In this document: piece after piece, positions 1 through 7,862 of the stretch
Layout: every line of letters begins with the position of its first letter
How positions within the stretch are numbered: position 1 is the stretch's first letter
Assembly: GCF_014650555.1 (NCBI RefSeq)
Contig: NZ_BMVE01000020.1
Location: 46,060 to 110,059, forward strand
Length of the DNA: 64,000 nucleotides
Source: Streptomyces goshikiensis
GTDB taxonomy: Bacteria > Actinomycetota > Actinomycetes > Streptomycetales > Streptomycetaceae
Reading direction: 5' to 3'
Made by a program: the position numbers and the translations under genes
The notes under the pieces: generated by a model
Seen by the model: only the letters and a program-made list of their open reading frames with translations
Databases searched by the model: none
Told to the model about the DNA's origin: nothing

Positions 1-1690
1 AGGACCCGCCCAGGCCCTGCGCCCGCTCGGCGAGGTTGCGCAGACCGCTTCTGCGCTCCTGTGCCCCCTGTGCCGGAATGCCCTTCCCGTCGTCCGAGAC
101 GGTCAGTACGACCTCGCCACGGCCGGCCTTGAGGGTCACTCCGACCCGGTTCGCCTGCGCGTGGCGGGCGGCGTTGCTGAGGAGTTCGCCCAGTACCGCC
201 ATCACGTGGTCGGCGATCTGCGGCGGTACGTCGGTGTCGAGCAGGCCCTCCATGCTCAGGCGCGGCGGATGGCCGAGGGTGGTGGCCGCGTCGCCGACGG
301 CACGGGCGGCGCGTGCCCGCAGACCGGGTCCGCTCTCGCGGTCCTTGGTGCGCAGCCCGAAGATCGTCGACCGGATGATCTTGATCGTTTCGTCCAGGTC
401 GTCGACCGCCCGCCCGACCCTTTCGGCGGCGCCTTCGTGCTCGACGAGCCGAGCGGCACTCTGCAAGGTCATGCCGGTGGCGAAGAGCCGCTGAATGGCC
501 AGGTCGTGCAGGTCGCGGGCGATCCGGTCGCGCTCCTCCAGCAGTGCTATCTGCTCGGCGTCCCGGCGCCGCTCCGCCAGCTCCAGGGCGATGGTGGCCT
601 GACCCGCGAAGGCGACGAGGGGCTCCAGCTCTCCCTCGCCGAACGCCGGCTCTCCCGCCGCGCGCGCGAGCAGCAGGACGCCCCTGCTCTCCCCGCCCGA
701 GGTGCCCAGCGGGACGGCCACGGCTGGCCCCAGCCCGTCCTGTACCTGGGCCTCGGCCGGGTAGTGGTCGTCGGCCGAGGCCGGCACGGCCGTCACGGGC
801 TTGCCGGCCCGGTGCGCGGCTCCGGAGAGCGTGCCGGAGAAGGGGACGACGAGGCCCTGCCGCGCGCGTGCCTCCGGACCGACCGAGAACTCCACGACCA
901 GGCCGTCGACACCGGCCACGGGCATGGCGATGTCCGCGAGGCGTGCCGTGGTGATCTCTCGTGCGCGGCGGGCGATGAGCTCCAGCACCGCCGGGCGGGA
1001 GGCGCCGGACAGCAGGCTTTCGGTGATCTCCGCATTGGCCTTCAGCCATCGCTGCTGGCGCTGCGAGCCCTCGTAGAGCCGCGCGTTGTCGATCGCCACA
1101 CCCGCCGCCACGGAGAGGGTGGAGATCACCGTCTCGTCCTCGGTGTCGAAGTCGATTCCGCCGCGCTTGTCGGTGAGGTAGAGGTTGCCGAACACTTCGT
1201 CGCGGACCCGGATCGGCACGCCGAGGAAGGTACGCATGGGCGGGTGATGGGCCGGAAAGCCGTGGGAGGAGGAGTGCGCGCCGAGGTCGGTCAGGCGCAG
1301 GGGTTCCGGGTGGCGGATGACCTCCCCGAGCAGGCCGTGGCCGGCCGGCAGGGGACCGATCTCGGTGATCTCCTCATCCGTCAGCCCCACGGTCAGGAAC
1401 TGCGAGAGCGTGCGGCCGTCGGGACCGATCACCCCCAGCGCGCCGTACTCCGCGTCGACGAGCAGGGCGCCCGCCTCCACGATCCGCCGGAGCACCTGGG
1501 CGAGATCCAGCTCCCGCCCCACCGACACCACGGCCTCCAGCAGGCTGTGTACCCGGTCGCGGGTGCCGCGCACTTCGTCGATGCGCACCTGGAGTTCGTC
1601 CAGCAACTCGTCCAGCCGCATCCGCGGTACCCGGGTCAACGGATCCCCCACACCCACGCGCTTCCCCTCCGACGGCCCGCTCGGTTGCAC
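1..1690 (-). CDS. DevS/DosS-like GAF sensor histidine kinase (3' end outside window)
   Basis: Reading the minus strand from GTG 1690 gives 563 uninterrupted residues that run off the window start, so the C-terminus is missing. The N-terminus has the 'RLDELLDELQ' helix seen in actinobacterial DevS-like kinases, followed by two GAF-like domains (about residues 50-200 and 210-360). A HisKA_3 dimerisation domain follows, with RDLHD and the phospho-acceptor His near residue 395. An HATPase_c domain carries the N box ELLSNAARHA and the G1 box DDGKGIP; 'GLRNLAERA' lies at the edge. Homologues sense redox, O2 or NO and phosphorylate a NarL-type regulator, which is not in this window. ATG 1621 is an alternative start. 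The neighbouring ppk2 and sulP genes fit a dormancy/stress cluster, which is inference. Long frames on the opposite strand are composition artefacts. Confidence 0.88.
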   Translation of the reverse strand, partial: MQPSGPSEGKRVGVGDPLTRVPRMRLDELLDELQVRIDEVRGTRDRVHSLLEAVVSVGRELDLAQVLRRIVEAGALLVDAEYGALGVIGPDGRTLSQFLTVGLTDEEITEIGPLPAGHGLLGEVIRHPEPLRLTDLGAHSSSHGFPAHHPPMRTFLGVPIRVRDEVFGNLYLTDKRGGIDFDTEDETVISTLSVAAGVAIDNARLYEGSQRQQRWLKANAEITESLLSGASRPAVLELIARRAREITTARLADIAMPVAGVDGLVVEFSVGPEARARQGLVVPFSGTLSGAAHRAGKPVTAVPASADDHYPAEAQVQDGLGPAVAVPLGTSGGESRGVLLLARAAGEPAFGEGELEPLVAFAGQATIALELAERRRDAEQIALLEERDRIARDLHDLAIQRLFATGMTLQSAARLVEHEGAAERVGRAVDDLDETIKIIRSTIFGLRTKDRESGPGLRARAARAVGDAATTLGHPPRLSMEGLLDTDVPPQIADHVMAVLGELLSNAARHAQANRVGVTLKAGRGEVVLTVSDDGKGIPAQGAQERRSGLRNLAERAQGLGGS

Positions 1691-1801
1691 TACCCACGGT
1701 CAGCGTATCGACACGCCCGGGCCCGATGTGTGTCGTTGCGCGCGGATGCCCGCCGTGACTGACTTGATCGAAGCACCGGACGACGACGGGGAGGATGCAC
1801 C

Positions 1802-2596
1802 ATGGCTCTGAAGAAGGCGGTCTACGAGGGCGAGCTGCTGCGGCTCCAGACGGAGCTGATCAAACTTCAGGAGTGGGTGCGCGTGGAGGGTGCCCGGCTC
1901 GTGGTCGTCTTCGAGGGCCGCGACGCCGCGGGCAAGGGCGGCACGATCAAGCGCGTCGCGGAGCACCTCAACCCACGTGTCGCACGCATCGCCGCCCTGC
2001 CCACGCCGACGGAACGGGAGCGCACCCAGTGGTACTTCCAGCGCTACGTCGAGCACCTGCCCGCCGCCGGCGAGATCGTCCTGTTCGACCGCAGCTGGTA
2101 CAACCGCGCCGGTGTCGAGCACGTCATGGGCTTCTGCACACCGGCGGAACACCGGCTCTTCCTGCGCCAGTGCCCCGCCTTCGAGCGCATGCTCGTCGAG
2201 GACGGGATCCTGCTCCGCAAATACTGGTTCTCCGTCAGCGACGCGGTGCAGGAAGAGCGGTTCCGCGCCCGGGCGGAGGACCCCCTGCGGCGCTGGAAGC
2301 TCTCCCCGATGGACCTGGAGTCGCTCACGCGCTGGGAGGCGTACTCCCGGGCCAAGGACGAAATGCTCGTCCACACCGACACCGAGGACACCCCCTGGTA
2401 CGTGGTCGAGAGCGACGACAAGCGCAGCGCGAGACTCAACATGATCGCCCACCTGCTGTCCTCGCTTCCCTACGAGGACGTCGCCCTGCCCTCGCTCACC
2501 CTGCCGCCCCGTCCTCCTTCCACGGGATACCAGCGACCTCCCAAGGACCTCCAGAACGCCGTCCCCGACCATGCGTCCACGCTCGGGAACCACTGA
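1802..2596 (+). CDS. ppk2: PPK2-family polyphosphate kinase
   Basis: The 264-residue protein starts at an ATG preceded by GGGGAGG. It has the PPK2 P-loop GRDAAGKGGTIKR (about residues 39-51), the Walker B-like segment LFDRSWYNRAG, and the lid-region 'RRWKLSPMD' followed by 'SRAKDEML'. The length matches single-domain PPK2 enzymes, which use polyphosphate to phosphorylate nucleoside diphosphates or monophosphates in the cytoplasm. Subclass cannot be set by eye; the sequence resembles the class I (NDP kinase) type. The gene diverges from the histidine kinase and is followed 54 nt later by the SulP gene in the same direction, so the two are probably co-transcribed. In actinobacteria such genes often sit in stress or dormancy regulons (family knowledge). 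Confidence 0.93.
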   Translation: MALKKAVYEGELLRLQTELIKLQEWVRVEGARLVVVFEGRDAAGKGGTIKRVAEHLNPRVARIAALPTPTERERTQWYFQRYVEHLPAAGEIVLFDRSWYNRAGVEHVMGFCTPAEHRLFLRQCPAFERMLVEDGILLRKYWFSVSDAVQEERFRARAEDPLRRWKLSPMDLESLTRWEAYSRAKDEMLVHTDTEDTPWYVVESDDKRSARLNMIAHLLSSLPYEDVALPSLTLPPRPPSTGYQRPPKDLQNAVPDHASTLGNH

Positions 2597-2650
2597 AGCG
2601 GGGCGGATGCCGACGAGGGGCCGCCGAGTGCACCGTCAGCGAGGAGCGCC

Positions 2651-4348
2651 ATGTCCGCACCTGGAAGGCCGTCCCTGCTGCCTCCCGGCCTCCGGAGGTA
2701 CCGCCGGTCGTGGCTCGGCGGTGACGCCTTGGCCGGAATCACCGTCGCCGCGTATCTGGTGCCGCAGGTCATGGCCTATGCGGGGGTGGCCGGGCTGCCT
2801 CCGGTCGTGGGGCTCTGGGCCGCGCTGCCGGCCATGGTGCTCTACGCCTTGACCGGTTCCTCACGGCTGCTGTCGGTGGGACCCGAGTCGACCACCGCGC
2901 TGATGACGGCAGTCGCCGTGGGGCCGCTCGCAGGAGGAGACCCGGGCCGGTACGCGGTGCTCGCGGCGGCCCTCGCCGTCGTCGTCGGCCTCGCGTCACT
3001 GGCGGCCTGGGCCGTACGCCTCGGGTTCCTCGCCGACCTGCTCTCGCGGCCCGTTCTCGTCGGCTACCTCGCGGGCGTCGCCCTGATCATGGTCGTCGAC
3101 CAGCTGCCCCGGCTCACCGGGGTACGGTCCACCGGCTCCGGCTTCTTCTCACAGCTGTACGCCTTCGCCCTCAACGTCTCGCACGTTCACTGGCCGACCG
3201 TCGTCCTGGCCGCCGCCGTGCTCGTCCTGCTCCTGGTGGCACCGAAGTACTGGCGCCTGGTTCCGCGTCCGCTGCTCGCCCTCGTCGTCGCGACGGCCGC
3301 GGTGGCGGCATTCGGGTTGGACGAGCGGTACGGGGTCGCCGTGATCGGATCCGTACCCTCCGGGCTGCCAGTGCCCGCGCTGCCGTCCCCCGGTGACCTT
3401 CCGCAGCTGGTGATCCCGGCGCTGGGCGTGCTTCTCGTCGGCTACTCGGACGTGATCCTCACCGCCCGGGCCTTCGCCGACCGGGGTGATCCGCTCCCGC
3501 TGGACCCCAATCGCGAACTGCTCGCCCTGGGGGCGGCGAACCTGGGGGCGGGCTTCATGCACGGGTTCCCCGTCAGCAGCAGCGCCAGCCGCACCGCGTT
3601 GGCCCGGTCCGCGAAGGCACGGAGCCAGGGCTACTCCCTGTTCGCCGCCCTCGCGGTACTGATGGTGCTCCTCTTCCTGGGGCCGCTCCTGGCCCACACC
3701 CCGAGCGCCGTCCTCGGCGCCATCGTCGTCTACGCCGCCGTCCGGCTCGTCGAAGTCGGTGAGTTCCGGCGCCTCGCGGCCTTCCGCCGACGCGAACTGC
3801 TTCTGGCACTCGGATGCCTCCTGGGCGTTCTGACCCTCGGCATCCTGCGCGGCGTCCTCGTCGCCGTGGCCCTGTCCGTGGTCGAGCTGCTGGCCCGTGT
3901 GGCCCGCCCGCACGACGCCGTGGAAGGCATGGTGCCCGGGCTCGCCGGCATGCACGACGTGGACGACTACCCGACGGCGCGGACGGTTCCGGGGCTGGTG
4001 ATCTACCGCTACGACTCGCCGCTGTTCTTCGCCAACGCGGAGGACTTCCGCCGCCGTGCCCTGGCAGCGGTCGACGAGCAGAGCCCTCCGACGCGATGGT
4101 TCGTCCTCAACACCGAGGCGAACGTGGAGGTGGACATCACGGCGCTGGACGCCGTGGAGGCACTGCGCCAGGAACTCGCGGACCGAGACATCGTCCTCGC
4201 ACTGGCCAGGGTCAAGCAGGAACTCCGGGAGGACCTGGACGCGTACGGCCTGACCGCCTCGGTGGGAGCCGACCGCATCTACCCGACCCTGCCCACAGCC
4301 CTGGAGGCCTATCGGGCATGGAGCCGCGAGGCAGGTTTCGAGGCGTAA
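2651..4348 (+). CDS. SulP-family anion transporter with STAS domain
   Basis: The 565-residue protein starts at an ATG behind GAGGAG. An N-terminal SulP membrane domain spans about residues 20-410, with a multi-helix pattern and the family signature region around AYLVPQVMAYAGVAGLP. A cytoplasmic STAS domain covers about residues 440-550. SulP proteins move sulfate, bicarbonate or other inorganic anions, usually coupled to H+ or Na+. The substrate cannot be fixed from sequence. It lies directly downstream of ppk2 and converges on the APC permease, with 99 nt between the stop codons. I saw no truncation or broken motif. Confidence 0.9.
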   Translation: MSAPGRPSLLPPGLRRYRRSWLGGDALAGITVAAYLVPQVMAYAGVAGLPPVVGLWAALPAMVLYALTGSSRLLSVGPESTTALMTAVAVGPLAGGDPGRYAVLAAALAVVVGLASLAAWAVRLGFLADLLSRPVLVGYLAGVALIMVVDQLPRLTGVRSTGSGFFSQLYAFALNVSHVHWPTVVLAAAVLVLLLVAPKYWRLVPRPLLALVVATAAVAAFGLDERYGVAVIGSVPSGLPVPALPSPGDLPQLVIPALGVLLVGYSDVILTARAFADRGDPLPLDPNRELLALGAANLGAGFMHGFPVSSSASRTALARSAKARSQGYSLFAALAVLMVLLFLGPLLAHTPSAVLGAIVVYAAVRLVEVGEFRRLAAFRRRELLLALGCLLGVLTLGILRGVLVAVALSVVELLARVARPHDAVEGMVPGLAGMHDVDDYPTARTVPGLVIYRYDSPLFFANAEDFRRRALAAVDEQSPPTRWFVLNTEANVEVDITALDAVEALRQELADRDIVLALARVKQELREDLDAYGLTASVGADRIYPTLPTALEAYRAWSREAGFEA

Positions 4349-4447
4349 TGAGCGGCGAAGCACGGGAGAAGAGGGGCCGCACAGCAACTGGAGCGGCGGT
4401 CCCGGTACGCGATCAGCGCTCCGGCCGGCCCGTCCGGCGCACGGACG

Positions 4448-5677
4448 TCACCTGCTGCCGCGCGCCCTGCGCAGTCCGTGGACGGCGGCGCCGACAGCGA
4501 GGACCACGGCCCCGCAGACCACGCTGCTCAGGGGCAGGGAGAAGCCGAGCAGCACGCAGCCGGCCAGACCCAGGACGGGGACGATCCGGTGGGGCCCGCC
4601 CTCGTCCCGGCCGAGGGTGAAGGCGCAGGCGTTGGCGATGGCGTAGTAGGCCAGCACCCCGAAGGAGGAGAAGCCGATCGCCCCGCGCAGGTCGGTGGTC
4701 GCGGCGAGCAGGGAGACGACGGCTCCGACGGCGAGCTCTGCGCGGTGCGGAACACCCGAGCGCGGGTGGACGGCCGACAGGCCGTGAGGCAGGTGCCGGT
4801 CCCGGGCCATCGCCAAGGTGGTGCGCGAGACCCCCAGGATCAGCGCGAGGAGCGAGCCGAGCGCGGCGACCGCGCCGCCGGCACGGACGACGGGCACCAG
4901 CCGTTCGGCGCCCGCGGCCCGGACCGCGTCCGACAACGGCGCAGCGGCGTGCGCGAGGCCGTCCGGGCCGAGCACCGTCAGGACGGCGATGGCGACGAGG
5001 GCATAGACGGCGAGCGTGATGCCGAGCGCGGTCGGGATGGCGCGCGGGATGGTGCGGGCGGGGTCGCGAACCTCCTCGCCGAGCGTGGCGATGCGGGCGT
5101 ACCCGGCGAAGGCGAAGAACAGCAGCCCCGAGGCCTGGAGCACTCCGCCGACGGTGGCGTCCGAGCCGATGTCCAGCCGGGAGGCATCCGCACCGGCAGA
5201 GGTCAGGCAGGTGACCACCACCGCGGCGAGCACGGCCAGGACGACCGCGACGATGACCCGGGTCACGAACGCGGACTTCTGCACCCCGGCGTAGTTCACC
5301 GCGGTCAGTGCCACCACCGCGGCGACGGCCACCGCGTGGGCCTGTCCGGGCCACAGGTAGGAACCGACGGTGAGGGCCATCGCCGCGCAGGATGCGGTCT
5401 TGCCGACGACGAACGCCCACCCTGCCAGGTAGCCCCAGAACTCGCCCAGCCGCTCACGGCCGTAGACGTAGGTGCCCCCGGACCGCGGGTACAAGGCTGC
5501 CAGCCGTGCCGAGGACATCGCGTTGCAGTACGCCACGACCGCCGCCGAGGCCAGGGCGATCAGCAGCCCGGAACCGGCGGCGCCGGCCGCCGGGCCGAGC
5601 GCGGCGAAGATCCCCGCCCCGATCATGGAGCCCATGCCGATCACCACCGCGTCCGGCACGCCCAGACGCTGTTTCAT
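4448..5677 (-). CDS. APC-family amino-acid permease
   Basis: About 409 residues with 11-12 predicted membrane helices. The first helix carries the APC unwound-helix motif GMGSMIGAGIFAALGP, and 'YPRSGGTYVYGRERLG' matches the helix 3 region of amino-acid permeases. I chose ATG 5677 (MKQRLGVPDAV) because the in-frame ATG at 5704 adds only a poly-Gly leader encoded by a G-rich tract that may serve as the ribosome binding site. It begins 33 nt after arsC on the same strand, so it is probably co-transcribed with arsC and under ArsR control. An arsenic-related substrate is unproven; the protein is not ArsB or Acr3. Confidence 0.82.
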   Translation of the reverse strand: MKQRLGVPDAVVIGMGSMIGAGIFAALGPAAGAAGSGLLIALASAAVVAYCNAMSSARLAALYPRSGGTYVYGRERLGEFWGYLAGWAFVVGKTASCAAMALTVGSYLWPGQAHAVAVAAVVALTAVNYAGVQKSAFVTRVIVAVVLAVLAAVVVTCLTSAGADASRLDIGSDATVGGVLQASGLLFFAFAGYARIATLGEEVRDPARTIPRAIPTALGITLAVYALVAIAVLTVLGPDGLAHAAAPLSDAVRAAGAERLVPVVRAGGAVAALGSLLALILGVSRTTLAMARDRHLPHGLSAVHPRSGVPHRAELAVGAVVSLLAATTDLRGAIGFSSFGVLAYYAIANACAFTLGRDEGGPHRIVPVLGLAGCVLLGFSLPLSSVVCGAVVLAVGAAVHGLRRARGSR

Positions 5678-5709
5678 CGGACCCCCACCCCCACCCCCGC
5701 CCATCGGAA

Positions 5710-6117
5710 TCAGCCGGGGAGGAGTTCGCTGACGAGGCCGCGGACGCGGGTCTCGATCTCATCGCGGATCCGGCGTACGGCGTCGACGCCCTGGCCTGCG
5801 GGGTCTTCCAGCGTCCAGTCGAGGTAGCGCTTGCCGGGGAAGACGGGGCAGGTGTCACCGCAGCCCATGGTGATGCACACATCCGACGCCTGGACCGCCT
5901 CGACGGTCAGGATCTTCGGGGTCCGGGCGGACATGTCGATGCCGACCTCGCGCATCGCCTCGACCGCGGCCGGGTTGATGCTGCCCGCGGGTGCGGAGCC
6001 CGCGGAGCGGACCTCCACGCGGTCGCCCGCGAGGTGGCTGAGCCAGGCGGCGGCCATTTGGGAGCGGCCGGCGTTGTGGACGCAGACGAACAGCACGGAC
6101 GGCTTGGCGTCAGACAT
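5710..6117 (-). CDS. arsC: ArsC, thioredoxin-type arsenate reductase
   Basis: About 135 residues of the low-molecular-weight phosphatase fold. The N-terminal catalytic loop is CVHNAGRSQ (C-X5-R). A second Cys pair lies in MGCGDTCPVFPG, and the acid-loop region DWTLEDPAGQG is also present. This Cys arrangement is that of the thioredoxin-coupled S. aureus pI258-type ArsC, which reduces As(V) to As(III). ATG 6117 (MSDAKPSVLF) is preferred to an upstream in-frame ATG at 6147, since homology begins at 'PSVLFVCVHNAGR'. The gene is divergent from arsR across a 93-nt region holding a perfect inverted repeat, and leads into the APC permease gene. Confidence 0.92.
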   Translation of the reverse strand: MSDAKPSVLFVCVHNAGRSQMAAAWLSHLAGDRVEVRSAGSAPAGSINPAAVEAMREVGIDMSARTPKILTVEAVQASDVCITMGCGDTCPVFPGKRYLDWTLEDPAGQGVDAVRRIRDEIETRVRGLVSELLPG

Positions 6118-6160
6118 GGGGTCTCTTCTCGGCGAACAGCAAGGCAACGGCGCGGCGTCG

Positions 6161-6196
6161 ACATCAGCAGAAGCTGGTGTCAGTGGCTGCTGATGT
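6161..6196. promoter_or_regulatory. Inverted repeat between arsC and arsR, candidate ArsR operator
   Basis: Two perfect 10-base arms, ACATCAGCAG (6161-6170) and CTGCTGATGT (6187-6196), are separated by 16 bases. They sit in the divergent arsC/arsR intergenic region, about 15 nt upstream of the arsR start. An additional CAGT-containing repeat, 'tcagtcgacactgat', lies just inside arsR. Placement fits an autoregulatory ArsR site that also controls arsC. Binding by either ArsR is inferred. Confidence 0.6.
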
Positions 6197-6210
6197 GAAA
6201 GTATCAGCCC

Positions 6211-6525
6211 ATGATGACGTCAGTCGACACTGATCTGATCCGGGTTCTGGCCGACCCGCTCCGGCTCCGGATCGTGACCCTCCTCGCCCGTGAGACGCTC
6301 TGCACCACCCACCTCGTGGAGGAGACCGGCGCCAAGCAGACCAACCTCTCCAACCACATGAAGGTGCTCAGGGAGGCGGGGGTCGTGGATACGGAGCCCT
6401 GCGGAAGGTACGTCTACTACCGGCTGCGCCCGGAGGTCCTCGAAGCCCTCGCCGGTCAGTTCACCGACCTCGCCCAGAGCGCGCGTGCCACGGCCGAAGC
6501 GAACCGCAAGCGGTCCTGCCCGTAG
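6211..6525 (+). CDS. arsR: ArsR/SmtB-family regulator (first copy)
   Basis: A 104-residue winged-helix repressor. The recognition helix region is AKQTNLSNHMKVLREAG, followed by the wing ending GRYVYYRLRP. It lacks the classic CVC motif. Instead there are isolated cysteines in ETLCTTHLV (before the recognition helix), EPCGRY (in the wing) and the C-terminal RKRSCP, so metalloid sensing would use a different Cys set from the second ArsR here. Two ATG codons lie in tandem at the start. The aquaporin gene follows 40 nt downstream on the same strand, so the pair looks like an operon. Confidence 0.88.
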   Translation: MMTSVDTDLIRVLADPLRLRIVTLLARETLCTTHLVEETGAKQTNLSNHMKVLREAGVVDTEPCGRYVYYRLRPEVLEALAGQFTDLAQSARATAEANRKRSCP

Positions 6526-6565
6526 CCTGCCGAGCTCTGCCTCACCTGCCCGAGGAGAACCTGCC

Positions 6566-7357
6566 TTGACCGCCACAGAGCCCGCCGCGGGCGAGGTCGT
6601 AGCCGTTGCCACGGCGTCGCGGCCCGCGCCCGGCGCGACCCCGCCCCGCACCCCGCTGATCGCCCGCACGGCCGCCGAACTGGTCGGCACCGCCGCCCTG
6701 GTCGCGGTCGTGGTCGGCTCCGGCATCCAGGCCACCGCGCTCACCGACGACATCGCCCTGCAACTGCTGGCCAACTCCACCGCCACCGTCTTCGGCCTCG
6801 GCGTCCTGATCACGCTCCTCGGACCGGTCTCCGGCGCCCACTTCAACCCGGTCGTGACCCTGGCCGAGTGGTGGACCGGCCGCCGCGGAGGGCCCGGCGT
6901 CACCGCCCGAGAGCTCGCCGTCTACGTGCCCTCACAGATCGCCGGCGCCATATGCGGGGCGATCCTGGCCGACGCGATGTTCGGCCGGCCGCTGGTCAAG
7001 TGGTCGCAGCACGACCGCTCCGCCGGCCACCTCCTGCTCGGCGAGGCCGTCGCCACCGCGGGCCTGATCCTGCTGATCTTCGGCCTGGCCCGCACCGACC
7101 GCCTCCGCTTCGCCCCCGTCGCGGTCGCCTCCTACATCGGCGCCGCGTACTGGTTCACCTCCTCCACCTCCTTCGCCAACCCCGCGGTCACCATCGGCCG
7201 CGCGTTCACGGACACGTTCGCGGGCATCGCCCCGGCCTCCGTGCCCGGCTTCATCGCCGTGCAGCTCGTCGGCGCCGTGGTGGGCCTGGCGCTGGTGGCC
7301 GTCATCTTCATGGGGACCGGACCGGCCGCCGCCCCTGGAGACGCCGAGCTCAGCTGA
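6566..7357 (+). CDS. Aquaporin-family channel of the arsenic cluster
   Basis: About 263 residues starting at TTG 6566, with CGAGGAG upstream; the longer in-frame ATG start at 6485 would overlap arsR. Six membrane helices are apparent, with the two half-helix signatures GAHFNPVVTL (NPV in place of NPA) and FANPAVTIGR. In Sinorhizobium meliloti the aquaglyceroporin AqpS replaces ArsB and lets As(III) produced by ArsC leave the cell (established). Its place here next to arsR and arsC, with no ArsB or Acr3 in the window, suggests the same job. Selectivity for arsenite over water or glycerol cannot be read from sequence alone. Confidence 0.9.
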   Translation: MTATEPAAGEVVAVATASRPAPGATPPRTPLIARTAAELVGTAALVAVVVGSGIQATALTDDIALQLLANSTATVFGLGVLITLLGPVSGAHFNPVVTLAEWWTGRRGGPGVTARELAVYVPSQIAGAICGAILADAMFGRPLVKWSQHDRSAGHLLLGEAVATAGLILLIFGLARTDRLRFAPVAVASYIGAAYWFTSSTSFANPAVTIGRAFTDTFAGIAPASVPGFIAVQLVGAVVGLALVAVIFMGTGPAAAPGDAELS

Positions 7358-7388
7358 GGCGGGGGTTGCGGCGCTCCAGCGCCCTCGG

Positions 7389-7751
7389 TCATGCGGTGGC
7401 CGCGCGGGTGAGGAGCCGGCCCATGGCGGCGAGCACGGACGGCTCGACCTTGTAGTACACCCAGGTGCCGCGCCGCTCCGAGGACAGCAGACCGGCCTCG
7501 CGGAGCTTCTTCAGGTGGTGGGAGACGGTGGGCTGGGAGACGCCGACGTCGGAGATGTCGCACACGCACGCCTCCCCGCCCTCGTGGGACGCGACCAGGG
7601 AGAACAGGCGCAGCCGCACCGGGTCACCGAGGGCCTTGAACATGACCGCGGTCCGCTCGGCCTCCTCGGCCGTCAGCGGTCGTTCCGACAGCGGTGGGCA
7701 GCACGGTGCCGCGCTCTCGGGCTCCAGCAGCGGCAATGCGTTCGTGGTCAT
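7389..7751 (-). CDS. arsR: ArsR-family As(III)-responsive repressor with CVC motif (second copy)
   Basis: 120 residues from ATG 7751. It has the canonical ArsR metalloid site CVCDI in 'GEACVCDISDVGVSQPTVSH', at the start of the DNA-binding helix, and a wing ending RRGTWVYYKVEP. An extra Cys pair, APCCPP, lies near the N-terminus. Type I ArsR proteins bind As(III) or Sb(III) through Cys residues in this helix (family knowledge). It is divergent from the flavoprotein gene and converges on the aquaporin gene with 31 nt between stops. A long in-frame extension upstream to 9347 is open by composition only and overlaps the flavoprotein. Confidence 0.92.
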   Translation of the reverse strand: MTTNALPLLEPESAAPCCPPLSERPLTAEEAERTAVMFKALGDPVRLRLFSLVASHEGGEACVCDISDVGVSQPTVSHHLKKLREAGLLSSERRGTWVYYKVEPSVLAAMGRLLTRAATA

Positions 7752-7780
7752 GGCCCCATCATCCCCACAACTTTGATGAA

Positions 7781-7844
7781 TGTCTATATTGACGAACCTC
7801 GATGTGAGGTGCACGCTGAAACCCAGGACATCGACAACTGTCGA
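7781..7844. promoter_or_regulatory. AT-rich divergent promoter/operator region between arsR2 and the flavoprotein
   Basis: The 111-nt gap holds an AT-rich island unusual for this genome. The near-palindrome GTCTATATTGAC (7782-7793, 10 of 12 positions symmetric) is the best ArsR-site candidate. A second perfect inverted repeat, TCGACA-ac-TGTCGA, lies at 7831-7844, about 20 nt before the flavoprotein GTG. The TATATT inside the first element could also serve as a -10 box. Assignments are by position and symmetry only. Confidence 0.45.
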
Positions 7845-7862
7845 ATCAATGGGGGCCCCGTC

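Noticed and set aside
161..1762. Plus-strand open frame of 533 codons
   Set aside because: It lies opposite the histidine kinase, whose minus-strand reading has all kinase motifs; the plus frame has no domain and an Arg/Gly-rich composition.
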